Below are positions 7,896 to 16,764 of a stretch of 45,348 nucleotides of DNA, one piece after another. The DNA comes from Chloroflexota bacterium (GTDB lineage: Bacteria; Chloroflexota; Dehalococcoidia; Lucifugimonadales; Lucifugimonadaceae). Where the stretch lies: contig JADFHP010000004.1 of the NCBI GenBank assembly GCA_022567135.1, positions 1 through 45,348 of the forward strand. The letters are read 5' to 3'. The position numbers were made by a program, and so were the translations under genes. The notes beneath the pieces are model-generated. The model did not search any database. It worked only from the letters and a program-made list of their open reading frames with translations, and had not been told where the DNA came from. The stretch's first letter is position 1. Every line of letters begins with the position of its first letter.

Positions 7896-10403
7896 ATGTT
7901 GAACGCAGTTCACATAAGAGACAAGTACGTTCTTAGATTCCGAACGATGTGGCCGATACTTCTTGGCCTATTCGTTCTTGCCGGCACAGCCTGTGAGGCG
8001 CTCGCTACCGAAAGCGCACGCTCCGCAGTTGCAGCCGGTCGTGAAGTTCGCCAGTTGGAAGACACTGAAGTACGCCCGCTGGAAAACCAGTTGAGGGCGC
8101 TCTACGAGGACGAGATCGAGCCTCGCCAGGCAGAGATCGAGGACCTCTACTTCCAGGAGCGCGAGATTGAAGACACGGTCATTCGCCCGCTCTGGGATTC
8201 TCAGGTAGACCCCTGGGGCCCGGGTGGCGAGGCCTCTGTGGCCCAGCAGGAGTTCGACGCACGGTACCAGGAGATCGAACAGCTCTACAGAGCGCTCGAC
8301 CTCGAGGACCGCGAGCTTCAGCTCAAGTACCAGCACGGCTCATTCGACCCGTGGCAGTCTCCTGAGGCGCAGGCCAAAGAGGACGAGCGCTACGAGCTTC
8401 AGCATGAGCTGGACCAGCTCTACCGCCGCGGCTGGGAGCCGATCGAAGCGATCTACGACCAGATCAACCGTCTGCAAAATGACGTGAACCACGGTGACTC
8501 AAACACACAGTCCCAGATCGACGAGATCAATGACCAGATCGACTACCTTTACGAACAGGCGAACCAGGTGCAGTTCGACGTCGATGATGACGCATCCGCC
8601 CTGTACAACGAGCTCGACAACGTCAACAACGACCTGAACTACTTGTACAACGGGGTCCGCGCTCAGATAGACGATCTCTGGCGCCAGATTGAGAACGAAG
8701 AGCACAACCTCTACAAGTCGGGCTCGGGTTCCTATGCAGGTGAAAGCTACCTTGAAGAGCTTCAGTCCCGGATCCGGTTCCTCGAGGAAGAGCGCGACAG
8801 GATCATCTCCGGCCTGTATGCAGCACAGGACGCTGTCTACGCCGAAATGAACGACGTTGTTTCCGAGATCGACGCCACGATCGCCGTAGTTGAAGCTGAG
8901 TTGGATGTTCTCTACAACAGTGGCACAACCGCGACGGCAGTCGACCCTGAGGTCTTCGCCACACTCGACGTTCTTTACGCCGTGTTGGACGCTCTCTGGA
9001 ACCAGGTACAGGCCATCGAGTCCGCCGCAAACGAGCAGATCAATGCTCTGTTTGCCGCCAAGGACGAAGCAGTGTCTCCCATGATGGTCCAGATTGCCGA
9101 CCTCCAGGTGCAGATCACTGAGGTTGACGATGGCACGGCCTCCACGACTGACGCGGTCCTGGCACTTGCAGCCCAGATCGAAGACCTCGAAGATGCCATC
9201 AACGCCGTCCACACCGAGACGGAGAATGCGGTCGCAGCCGTTGAGGCGCAGATGCACGCGGACCTTGACGCCGTGTTCGTCCAGATCAGCAACCTCGAAG
9301 CTGAGATTGCAGACCTTGAAGCTCAGGTGAACGAGACCGTAGAGGTCCCGGTCGACTCTGACATTCACCCGTTCGTTACAGCGCTAGAGGCCGAACTGGT
9401 CGTTCTATACGCCCTCCGTGACTCCGAAGCCGAGTTCTACGCCAACTGGGCGGACGAAATTGGCCGCAACATCGGCGAAGAGGACAAGTTCTGGCAGGCC
9501 CAGATCGACGCAGTCTACGATGAGATGAGCGTCATATCCGGCCAGCCCGACACTCCTCCGGTGGTAGACGACTCTTACCTGCAGTCACTCTACGCACAGG
9601 TAGATGAGATGGAGCAAAAGCAACAGTCCGAGATCAACCGGCTCGAGAGCCGCAGGTCGGAGCTTGAGAACAAGGTGAACGCCCTGTACTCCAACGACCC
9701 GGCACAGCACATCTACGAAGAGATCGACCGCCTCTACGGCGTCATCAACCAGATTGCTGACGGTTCACAGAACGGTTACGACGTGAACTGGGACCTGATC
9801 GACCAGCTGCAGCAGCAGGCATGGCAGATGGAGCAGGACCTGCAGGACCGCACCCGTGAGATGGAAGACCTTCTCTGGGCGCTCGACGACGAACTGCAAG
9901 CGTTCTACCGGAACGCCGAAGTACAGATGCGGGAAATGCAGGCCGAGATGGACGACGCATTCCAGTCCATGCAGCAGCGACGCTACGAGCTGGACGACAT
10001 GCGATTCGTGATCGACGCTGAGATGAACGACTTCTTCAACTCATTCGACGATGGCCGTCACGACGTTGAAGAGAAAGTCCGCAAGATGGAGACCCAGCTT
10101 CTCACCCCCATCCGGGCCAGGATTCGAGTCCTGGAGAACGAGCTAAATGACCTGCGGGACGAGGCGAGAGCCCTCGAGTCCCGGGTTCGTGAGGCACGAC
10201 ACTACATCGAAGAGCGCCAACGGGAAGTTGAAGACCAGGTTTTCGACCTGATCGAGGACGCCATTGACGCCGCCTCGACTACCAATGCTCTGGAAAGTTT
10301 CATCGCCGGCACAGCGACGATCGTCGACGACCCGACGACAGTGCCCGCAGACGATACAGACGTTGTTGTTGAGGAGCCGGTAGCAGTAGGAGCTGGCGAG
10401 TAA
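7896..10403 (+). CDS. Long coiled-coil lipoprotein with recurring Leu-Tyr dipeptides
   Basis: The family was not recognised. The 835-residue protein starts at an ATG 6 nt after GGGAG (7885-7889). A hydrophobic segment (19-30) ends in a plausible lipobox, GTAC, with Cys33 as the lipidated residue. Residues 45-800 are almost entirely helical, very acidic and rich in Glu, Gln and Asp. About 25 dipeptides of Leu/Ile/Val plus Tyr/Trp/Phe recur (69-70, 84-85, 130-131, 175-176, 218-219, 236-237, 250-251, 272-273, 307-308, 339-340, 360-361, 504-505, 565-566, 597-598, 613-614). Many are separated by 7, 11, 14, 18, 21, 25 or 32 residues, which are coiled-coil spacings. The tail is acidic and Pro/Val-rich. 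Uniform use of GAC, GAG, AAC, TAC and CTC codons suggests strong expression. A structural surface or periwall role is likely, but unproven. Confidence 0.85.
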   Translation: MLNAVHIRDKYVLRFRTMWPILLGLFVLAGTACEALATESARSAVAAGREVRQLEDTEVRPLENQLRALYEDEIEPRQAEIEDLYFQEREIEDTVIRPLWDSQVDPWGPGGEASVAQQEFDARYQEIEQLYRALDLEDRELQLKYQHGSFDPWQSPEAQAKEDERYELQHELDQLYRRGWEPIEAIYDQINRLQNDVNHGDSNTQSQIDEINDQIDYLYEQANQVQFDVDDDASALYNELDNVNNDLNYLYNGVRAQIDDLWRQIENEEHNLYKSGSGSYAGESYLEELQSRIRFLEEERDRIISGLYAAQDAVYAEMNDVVSEIDATIAVVEAELDVLYNSGTTATAVDPEVFATLDVLYAVLDALWNQVQAIESAANEQINALFAAKDEAVSPMMVQIADLQVQITEVDDGTASTTDAVLALAAQIEDLEDAINAVHTETENAVAAVEAQMHADLDAVFVQISNLEAEIADLEAQVNETVEVPVDSDIHPFVTALEAELVVLYALRDSEAEFYANWADEIGRNIGEEDKFWQAQIDAVYDEMSVISGQPDTPPVVDDSYLQSLYAQVDEMEQKQQSEINRLESRRSELENKVNALYSNDPAQHIYEEIDRLYGVINQIADGSQNGYDVNWDLIDQLQQQAWQMEQDLQDRTREMEDLLWALDDELQAFYRNAEVQMREMQAEMDDAFQSMQQRRYELDDMRFVIDAEMNDFFNSFDDGRHDVEEKVRKMETQLLTPIRARIRVLENELNDLRDEARALESRVREARHYIEERQREVEDQVFDLIEDAIDAASTTNALESFIAGTATIVDDPTTVPADDTDVVVEEPVAVGAGE

Positions 10404-10463
10404 CCCCAGCTCATACAAGAGCCTGAACCCCTCAAGGCTCACCAGTTCCACTGCTTACGACAC

Positions 10464-10492
10464 AGGCGGGCGCCGGCAACGGCGCCCGCCTT
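10464..10492 (+). terminator. Strong GC stem-loop downstream of the coiled-coil gene
   Basis: GGCGGGCGCC (10465-10474) pairs perfectly with GGCGCCCGCC (10481-10490) around a 6-nt loop, and A10464/T10491 extends the stem. It begins 61 nt after the stop codon. The downstream sequence TTCGCGTT is only mildly T-rich, so termination may be incomplete or factor-assisted. A weaker stem (GAGCCT/AGGCTC) lies just upstream. Confidence 0.6.
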
Positions 10493-10591
10493 CGCGTTGC
10501 CAGAGAAACCGGAACGCGGGCGGCCGCACATCTGGACCCGGCTGCCGACTTCGGGCTATGTTGAGCAGGCATCTGGAATATCCTGTGGGCC

Positions 10592-13126
10592 ATGGCTGCT
10601 TCGAACTGGTTACGGGATGGGGCCGAAGCCACCCGGAGAAGACAACGTGGCCTTCTCGCGGTTGCCGCGTCCGTCATAGCGATTCCAGCGACGATTCTGA
10701 TCCTCGCGACTATCGTGGCCCAGGCGGACTCCAGTAGCCGACCTCTCGCGGTGGACGCGTCCGTGGCCGGAACGGTCACACGGGCGAGCAATGGCACGGG
10801 CGTTAACCAGGCCGTCGTCTCTGCACGGTCCCTGGCCGGAACGGTATTGACCACCCTGTCCGCCTCGAATGGCGCCTACGCCTTCGCCGCGCTGCCGCCG
10901 GGTGACTACGTCTTCCACGCCGCAACTACGTCAGCTGAAAACCTGGCCGGCCAGTTCTCCGGCGGCGCCACCACGCGGGCCAGGGCACCCACGATCACGC
11001 TCACCGACGGCGCATCTCTCTCGGCAATCGACTTTTCGCTGCAGGCGGCAGGAGGAATATCCGGCTTCGTCACCGATTCTTCCGACGACTCCGCCGTTTC
11101 GGGCGTAAGGGTAACGGCGCGACGCGTGGATGACCGATCTGCTGAGATCACGGCCGTCTCCGACTCAGCAGGCGCCTATCGAATCTCGTTCTTGGCGCCG
11201 GGCAATTACATCGTCCGGGCCGTGCCCCCGGCGTCCACCGCGTTTTCGACGCAGATCTACGACGGCACGCTTGATTCGGCAGAGGCCATCATCGTCGGGG
11301 TCGAGGCCGGGGAAGACACGGAGGGTGTCGATTTCGCGCTTGAAACGGGTGTGGACGTCTCAGGCACTGTCCGCTCCGCATCAGGCGGCCTCGGGGTCAG
11401 CGGAGCTGTCGTCACGGCCTCTGAATTCACTACCGGAGAAATCGTCGCGGTCGCGATTGCCGATTCGACCGGCGCCTATGTGCTGCCCGGAGTTCCGGCT
11501 GGTAGCTACCGATTGCACGCCCGCCCTTCGTCTGCAGCGGACGCGCCAAATCTCGTACCAGCGTTTTTCGACGATGCAGCACGAGACGCAGCGACAGCGG
11601 TTGCAGTCTCCGGCAGTCCCGTAACCGGCAAAGACTTCGATCTCGCGGTCGGGGGTACGATCAGTGGCACCGTGTCGAGAGCCAGTGGCGGCAGTGGCGT
11701 CGCCGGCGTCTATGTGCTTGCTGCGCCTGGCCCGTCGAGCGGGTCCGGCCTGGCCGCAGGCAGCCTCACGGACGCGTCGGGGCGCTACAGCATCACCGGG
11801 CTTCCAGCCGGCGATTACCTGGTCGATTTCCAGTCATCATCACCGCTGCTGACCCGGCCCCAGCCCGTCGCGGTCACACTCTCGGCACCGGGTGTTACGG
11901 CAACGGTCAACCTGTCTTTGATCGCCGGCGGGTCGATCAGCGGAACGGTGAGCGCGGCCACCGGCGGCACTCTGCTCGGCGAGGCGCTCGTGACGGTCGA
12001 GCCACTGGCAGGCGGCGCCGCCCGCATGGTGATCACGCAGCCCGACGGCACGTACGAAGTGAACGGCCTGGCCGCAGGCGACTACAGGGTGCGGGTAGAC
12101 GCGCCCGATCTGGCCTTCGTCACAGAGTATTTCGGCGGCTCACTCACCGCGGCCGGCGCAGCGACGGTCGCGGTCACGTCCGGCGTCGCCAGTACCGGCA
12201 TCGATATCGCGCTCGATGCGACAGGCTCGATAAAAGGCACCGTTTCGGAGTCCGGGGGAGGCCCGATCTCAGCTCTCCAGGTGACCGTGGCGAGCCTCGG
12301 CGGGGTCGACTCCACCGTCAGTACCGATACCGATATCGATGGAACGTACGAAATCACGGGCCTGGCGCCCGGAGAGTATCGGGTGTCCGCGCCGGGCATC
12401 GGCCAGGGCTTCCTCGTGCAGTTCTTCTCAGGCGCATCCAGCGCCGAAAGCGCCACTCCGGTGGTTGTCAGCGCGGGCGCGGCGACAACCGGCGTCGATT
12501 TTGTGCTTTCGACCGGCGGGAAGATCAGCGGCACCGTGACGCGAGCATCCGGAGGGACTGCCGTAGAGGGCGCATCTGTTCTCGCCATTGATGAGGCCAC
12601 CGGAGCCTTCAACCGAGGCACGACCGGGTCGGACGGCATGTTTGAGATCGTGGGGCTCGTCGATGGCAGTTACCTCGTCAGCGCGGAGGCTCCGCAACTG
12701 GGACTGCTGCCGGCCTTCTTTGATGGCGTGGATCTGGCTTCGGACGCCGCGGCGGTGGTCATATCCGCGGGAGGAACGGTGGGCGACATCGACTTCGCAC
12801 TGACCTTCACGACGACGTCGTCGCCGGGCTCGATTACCGGTGTGATCACTTCAGCCGCCACCGGCAATCCCGTCGAGGGCGCCACCATCAGGGCAACGGG
12901 GTTCGATGGCGGATCCATTGCCATCGTGGCCCTCAGCGCTGCTGACGGAACCTACTCGATTACCGGCCTGCCCCCGGATGACTACCGCGTTGAAGCGCAC
13001 GCCCTGGACCAGGGGCTGGCGCGGCGTTTCTACGATGACAAGCCCGCAGCAGACGGTGCCGACAAGGTGACTGTTAGCGCCGGGGGCGCCACCTCGTCTA
13101 TCGACATCGCGCTTGAGGGCAGCTAG
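10592..13126 (+). CDS. Surface protein with eight carboxypeptidase-regulatory-like repeats
   Basis: The protein has 844 residues. Residues 1-20 are basic and 20-44 form a membrane anchor or uncleaved signal. About eight tandem beta-sandwich modules of roughly 98 residues follow, starting near residues 57, 155 and 255. Each opens with a motif like ISGTVxxASGGxxVxGAxV, has a GxYxIxGLPxGDYxV centre and closes with VDFAL. This is the CarboxypepD_reg-like/Cna-B-like fold seen in stalk-like bacterial surface proteins. No enzymatic domain, sortase motif or cysteine pattern was seen. The PKD protein follows after a 2-nt gap, so the two are almost certainly co-translated and probably act in one surface structure. 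The start has no strong Shine-Dalgarno. Confidence 0.88.
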   Translation: MAASNWLRDGAEATRRRQRGLLAVAASVIAIPATILILATIVAQADSSSRPLAVDASVAGTVTRASNGTGVNQAVVSARSLAGTVLTTLSASNGAYAFAALPPGDYVFHAATTSAENLAGQFSGGATTRARAPTITLTDGASLSAIDFSLQAAGGISGFVTDSSDDSAVSGVRVTARRVDDRSAEITAVSDSAGAYRISFLAPGNYIVRAVPPASTAFSTQIYDGTLDSAEAIIVGVEAGEDTEGVDFALETGVDVSGTVRSASGGLGVSGAVVTASEFTTGEIVAVAIADSTGAYVLPGVPAGSYRLHARPSSAADAPNLVPAFFDDAARDAATAVAVSGSPVTGKDFDLAVGGTISGTVSRASGGSGVAGVYVLAAPGPSSGSGLAAGSLTDASGRYSITGLPAGDYLVDFQSSSPLLTRPQPVAVTLSAPGVTATVNLSLIAGGSISGTVSAATGGTLLGEALVTVEPLAGGAARMVITQPDGTYEVNGLAAGDYRVRVDAPDLAFVTEYFGGSLTAAGAATVAVTSGVASTGIDIALDATGSIKGTVSESGGGPISALQVTVASLGGVDSTVSTDTDIDGTYEITGLAPGEYRVSAPGIGQGFLVQFFSGASSAESATPVVVSAGAATTGVDFVLSTGGKISGTVTRASGGTAVEGASVLAIDEATGAFNRGTTGSDGMFEIVGLVDGSYLVSAEAPQLGLLPAFFDGVDLASDAAAVVISAGGTVGDIDFALTFTTTSSPGSITGVITSAATGNPVEGATIRATGFDGGSIAIVALSAADGTYSITGLPPDDYRVEAHALDQGLARRFYDDKPAADGADKVTVSAGGATSSIDIALEGS

Positions 13127-13128
13127 CT

Positions 13129-16100
13129 GTGCTCGCGCGTCATTTACCCCGCGCGACCATCGCCGCATTTATGGCGATGCTTATTTTCGCCGCCTCGGGC
13201 GCAGCTCCCGTATACGGCGCAGGTGGACCGGCCGCATCGCCGGGCGGACCGTACGTCACCGTGGAAGGGGCGGCCACTATCTTCTCGTCGACGATTACGG
13301 ACACGGGCGGCGGAGAGCCTCACGTATATGAGTGGGATTTCGACTATGACGGCACGACCTTCAATGCCGACCAGACGGCAACCTCGCTGACATCGCCTGT
13401 CCACACCTATCCAGACGACGCCGTGACGCAGGTCGCCGTTCGCGTAACCGACTCGGTCGGCGCTATCGGACCGATCACGACGGCCAGCGTGATCGTCCAG
13501 AACAGCCCTCCGGTGGCATTCGCCGGCGGTCCGTATGAAGTCGATACGGGAGCGAGCCTGGTTCTTCACGGCGCGGCATTTGACGCGGGCGAAGATTCAC
13601 TGACATATGAGTGGGATTTCGATTTCGCGGGCGGCGCGTTCTCAATTGATGTGTCCGGGGCAGGCCTCTCCGATCCGACACATACCTACGGATCTGCCGG
13701 CAGCAAGGTGGTCGCGCTCAGGGTTCGAGACGACGATGGCGGTCTCAGCGACGTAGTCCTCGCCTCCGTGCAGGTAGCTGCGGTCGGCCCTGTTGCGGAC
13801 GCCGGCGGCCCGTATACGACGACCAACGGTCTTGCGATCAATACTGAGCGCGCAGTCACGTTTTCAGGCTCAGCCACACAGTCTGCTACGGGCGATCTGA
13901 CGTTCGAGTGGGAGTTCGACTATAACGGATGCGACTTCGTGCCCGATCTGTCTGGAATCGGACTGGCCGACCCCGTCCACCTCTACCCCGACCGCGGCGG
14001 GTATATGGTCGCGCTGCGGGTCACCGATGCGGACGGCACCGAAGGCGCAGTAACGACCGCGCTGGTGACAGTGGCGAACGATTCGGGCGTGCTTCCTCCC
14101 ACCGCTGACCCGGGCGGGCCTTACAGTGCCACCGAAGGAGGCTCGGTAGGCGTTGCGGGGAGCGTCACCGGGACTCCGCTGGGGAGCGGATTTGTATTCG
14201 CGTGGGATCTGGACAACAAGTGCTCGTTCGACAAATCGGGACAGAGCACCACGTTTTCTGCCGCGGGACTCGATGGTCCGGATGAGCGGGAGATCACGTT
14301 CCGAGTCACGGACCCGGTTGACGGAGCGGTTTCGACCGGCAGGACGACCGTGTCGATCTTGAACGCTTCGCCGGTCTTGAGCCCTTTGAGTCTTCCGGGT
14401 CTCGTAATTTCGGGCACGAATAATCCGATCTCAGCATCAGCCACCGATCCGGGCGTTTCGGATACGTTGATTTTCCTGTGGGACTTGAACGGCGATGGAT
14501 TTTTCGACGCGAGCGGGAGCGAAGTTATCTTTTCCAAGACCGTGAATACTCGCACTGTTTTCACGGTCATCGTTCGTGTGACAGACGACGATGGCGCATT
14601 TGATGAGGAGTCGGCCACCATAACTGTTCGGCTGCCGCCCGTGGGGATAGTAGCGCCGTCCGCCACGCCGACGGCGAGCCCATCACCGATACAGACGGCG
14701 ACCACGGTGGCGACGCCGGAATTGAGCCTCACGCCGGCACCCGTGGCGACTGTCACGCCCGTCCCGCCCCCGACGGCTATCCCGACGGTCGGGCCCGCCC
14801 CCACTCCCACGGCGGCGCCGTCACCGGTTCCCGTTCCGCCGACCGCCACGCCCACGGCAACACCATTACCCACGCCGGTGCCCGCAGCTACGCCGACCGC
14901 CAGCCCTCCGGTGTTGAGGTCCACCGTAATTGTCGAGTCAAGCACCGCAACACCACTGGCGACGGCCGCTCCTGTGCCGGTCGGTACCGCCACTCCGGAA
15001 CCGATTGCCACCGGCACCCCACTGGCCACGATTCCCGAGCCGCCCGCGCCGCCGCCCGTGCAGATCGAAGCTGTTTTGATAGAAGCGAGATTGGAACGGG
15101 ACGCACTTGCAGTGTCCGAATCTGGCGATCTGTCCGTCCGGATTCCGGCAGGCGCATTGCCGGAGGCGACGGAGCTATTCGTGGTCTCGACGTCACCGCG
15201 GACCACGCTCGCCCGCGGGCCCAACGGTGAGAGAGTCGCAGGAGCGGCAATTGACATCGGCACAGGCCTGCCTGGCGTCGAGTTCGCCGGCGCAATCGAA
15301 ATATCGATAGCAGTCGATCAGATGTTGCTGGAGGCCGCCGGCGGCGACCTGGGGGCGATCACGTTCAGGCACCTCGACCCGCAGACGGGTCTGTGGCGGG
15401 TGGCCCAGAGCAGGATTGAAGATGGGCGCCTGATAGTCATTGCCGAAGGGGCTGGCCGGCTGGTGCCAACGGTACCCGGGCCGCCGTCACGGCCTGGAGA
15501 AGCCATCGTGATACTGGCGCCCGGTGAAGAGCGCCTTCTCGCCCCGCCGGGCGAGGACGATTCTGCCGCCCTGATCGTGGTCGTGCCCCCGGACGCCGTC
15601 CTACGTCTCGTGAGCCTGGTCTACGTGCCCCAGCGCCTGTCCGGAAGTCCGCCGGCAAACGACGGAGAGTCGCTGGTAGGTGAGCCATTTGAGCTCACGG
15701 CGTTCCGGCTCGACGTAGAGCAAGAAGAGTTCATCTTCGAGCGACCTGTACAGGTGTTCGTTCCTCTGAATCCGGAGCAGCTCAATCTGGTTGAGTCTGG
15801 CCGGACGCTGACGCTGACGTTTTTCGACGCCGATGCCGACCGGTGGATGCCGCTGCCGACGATGCCTGTCGAACGCGGCCTTCGCGCAGACGTGAGCCAT
15901 CTATCCCTGTTCGCTGTCTCGGTCGATGCCGAGATCGCGGGCCTTCTGGACGTATCCGGGTTGATGGTAGGCGGCCCGGCTTCGCTCTATCTCGTGTCGC
16001 CATTCGATGACGGAGCGCCGCCGCGGGTGGGCAGGCCGGTTACCGCGACTTTAATGCTGGATCCGGGCGGGGCGGCGATCACCGAACTGGATATCAGGCT

Positions 16101-16764
16101 GGTGAGCTCGTTCGGGGCGCTGGAGATAGATGACTTCGCAGGGGTCGGGCTTTGTGAAGGTACCGGGTCAACGGATGGACAGGGCGGAGCACGGCTTGAG
16201 TGCGCTCTGTCCGAGGCCGGCTACTCCGGCCAGCCCATCGCAGTCGGAGAGGTGATTATTGCCGCGCTATCCACTGGTAGCGGGTCGATTTCCATCACGG
16301 ATAACTCGGAAGCGGGAGCGGATCTGATCGGGCTGCTCCAGGGCCTATCCCTGAACGTTGAGCCGGCGCTGACAGTGGAATCGGTAATCGAGCTGATCGG
16401 CGGCCGTGGCGCTTCGATCTGGCGATGGCTCGCGCCGGCGATCATCGCGCCCGCTTTGCTTATTACGCTCTTCCTTGCCTACGCGAATCGCACGCGAATC
16501 GCGCGGGTACGGGTTCCGCTGCCGCGCCCGCGGTTGCCTCGGCGGCCAGACCTGCTGCCACGGCTTGCCATTCCAGGACGCCGTGAACCGGAGCCGCCCG
16601 TGTCGAAGGCCGTGACGGCAGGCGGGCTGGTCATACTGGCCGTGATCGTCGCCGTTGCGGTCGAGCGCAGGCGCCGGAAGAAGAGACCGCCGGAGCGCAA
16701 GGAGTTCTCGTGGCGTGAGTGGCTGCGGGAAGGCCGGACGCGTCGCCGGCGCCGGCGCGCCTAG
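13129..16764 (+). CDS. PKD-repeat protein with cohesin-like domain and basic membrane tail
   Basis: The protein has 1211 residues from a GTG start 2 nt after the previous stop. A signal peptide spans 1-31. Five PKD-type Ig-like modules (about 34-500) carry paired motifs such as AGGPY, YEWDFD and VALRVTDxDG. A Pro/Thr/Ala-rich spacer covers about 505-642. A ZU5-like beta domain (SVRIPAGALP, about 644-784) and further beta-rich sequence follow. A segment at about 944-1080 (GRPVTATLMLDPGG, then AVGEVIIAALSTGSGS) has a cohesin-like pattern. Two hydrophobic spans (about 1097-1119 and 1164-1180) flank a Pro/Arg-rich loop, and the end is highly basic. The protein is probably membrane-anchored with a long extracellular stalk. 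Its stop overlaps that of the convergent gene. Confidence 0.88.
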   Translation: MLARHLPRATIAAFMAMLIFAASGAAPVYGAGGPAASPGGPYVTVEGAATIFSSTITDTGGGEPHVYEWDFDYDGTTFNADQTATSLTSPVHTYPDDAVTQVAVRVTDSVGAIGPITTASVIVQNSPPVAFAGGPYEVDTGASLVLHGAAFDAGEDSLTYEWDFDFAGGAFSIDVSGAGLSDPTHTYGSAGSKVVALRVRDDDGGLSDVVLASVQVAAVGPVADAGGPYTTTNGLAINTERAVTFSGSATQSATGDLTFEWEFDYNGCDFVPDLSGIGLADPVHLYPDRGGYMVALRVTDADGTEGAVTTALVTVANDSGVLPPTADPGGPYSATEGGSVGVAGSVTGTPLGSGFVFAWDLDNKCSFDKSGQSTTFSAAGLDGPDEREITFRVTDPVDGAVSTGRTTVSILNASPVLSPLSLPGLVISGTNNPISASATDPGVSDTLIFLWDLNGDGFFDASGSEVIFSKTVNTRTVFTVIVRVTDDDGAFDEESATITVRLPPVGIVAPSATPTASPSPIQTATTVATPELSLTPAPVATVTPVPPPTAIPTVGPAPTPTAAPSPVPVPPTATPTATPLPTPVPAATPTASPPVLRSTVIVESSTATPLATAAPVPVGTATPEPIATGTPLATIPEPPAPPPVQIEAVLIEARLERDALAVSESGDLSVRIPAGALPEATELFVVSTSPRTTLARGPNGERVAGAAIDIGTGLPGVEFAGAIEISIAVDQMLLEAAGGDLGAITFRHLDPQTGLWRVAQSRIEDGRLIVIAEGAGRLVPTVPGPPSRPGEAIVILAPGEERLLAPPGEDDSAALIVVVPPDAVLRLVSLVYVPQRLSGSPPANDGESLVGEPFELTAFRLDVEQEEFIFERPVQVFVPLNPEQLNLVESGRTLTLTFFDADADRWMPLPTMPVERGLRADVSHLSLFAVSVDAEIAGLLDVSGLMVGGPASLYLVSPFDDGAPPRVGRPVTATLMLDPGGAAITELDIRLVSSFGALEIDDFAGVGLCEGTGSTDGQGGARLECALSEAGYSGQPIAVGEVIIAALSTGSGSISITDNSEAGADLIGLLQGLSLNVEPALTVESVIELIGGRGASIWRWLAPAIIAPALLITLFLAYANRTRIARVRVPLPRPRLPRRPDLLPRLAIPGRREPEPPVSKAVTAGGLVILAVIVAVAVERRRRKKRPPERKEFSWREWLREGRTRRRRRRA

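Noticed and set aside
8499-9368. Minus-strand open frame of 289 codons
   Set aside because: It is the shadow of the coiled-coil gene, created by its biased GAC/GAG/AAC codons.
10592-13126. Internal tandem repeat as a DNA satellite or CRISPR-like array
   Set aside because: The roughly 295-bp period is a protein-domain repeat with diverged codons, not a conserved nucleotide repeat.
14121-15263. Minus-strand open frame of 380 codons, rich in Gly/Val/Ala
   Set aside because: It is the complement of the Pro/Thr/Ala-rich linker and PKD region of the plus-strand gene and only mirrors that composition.
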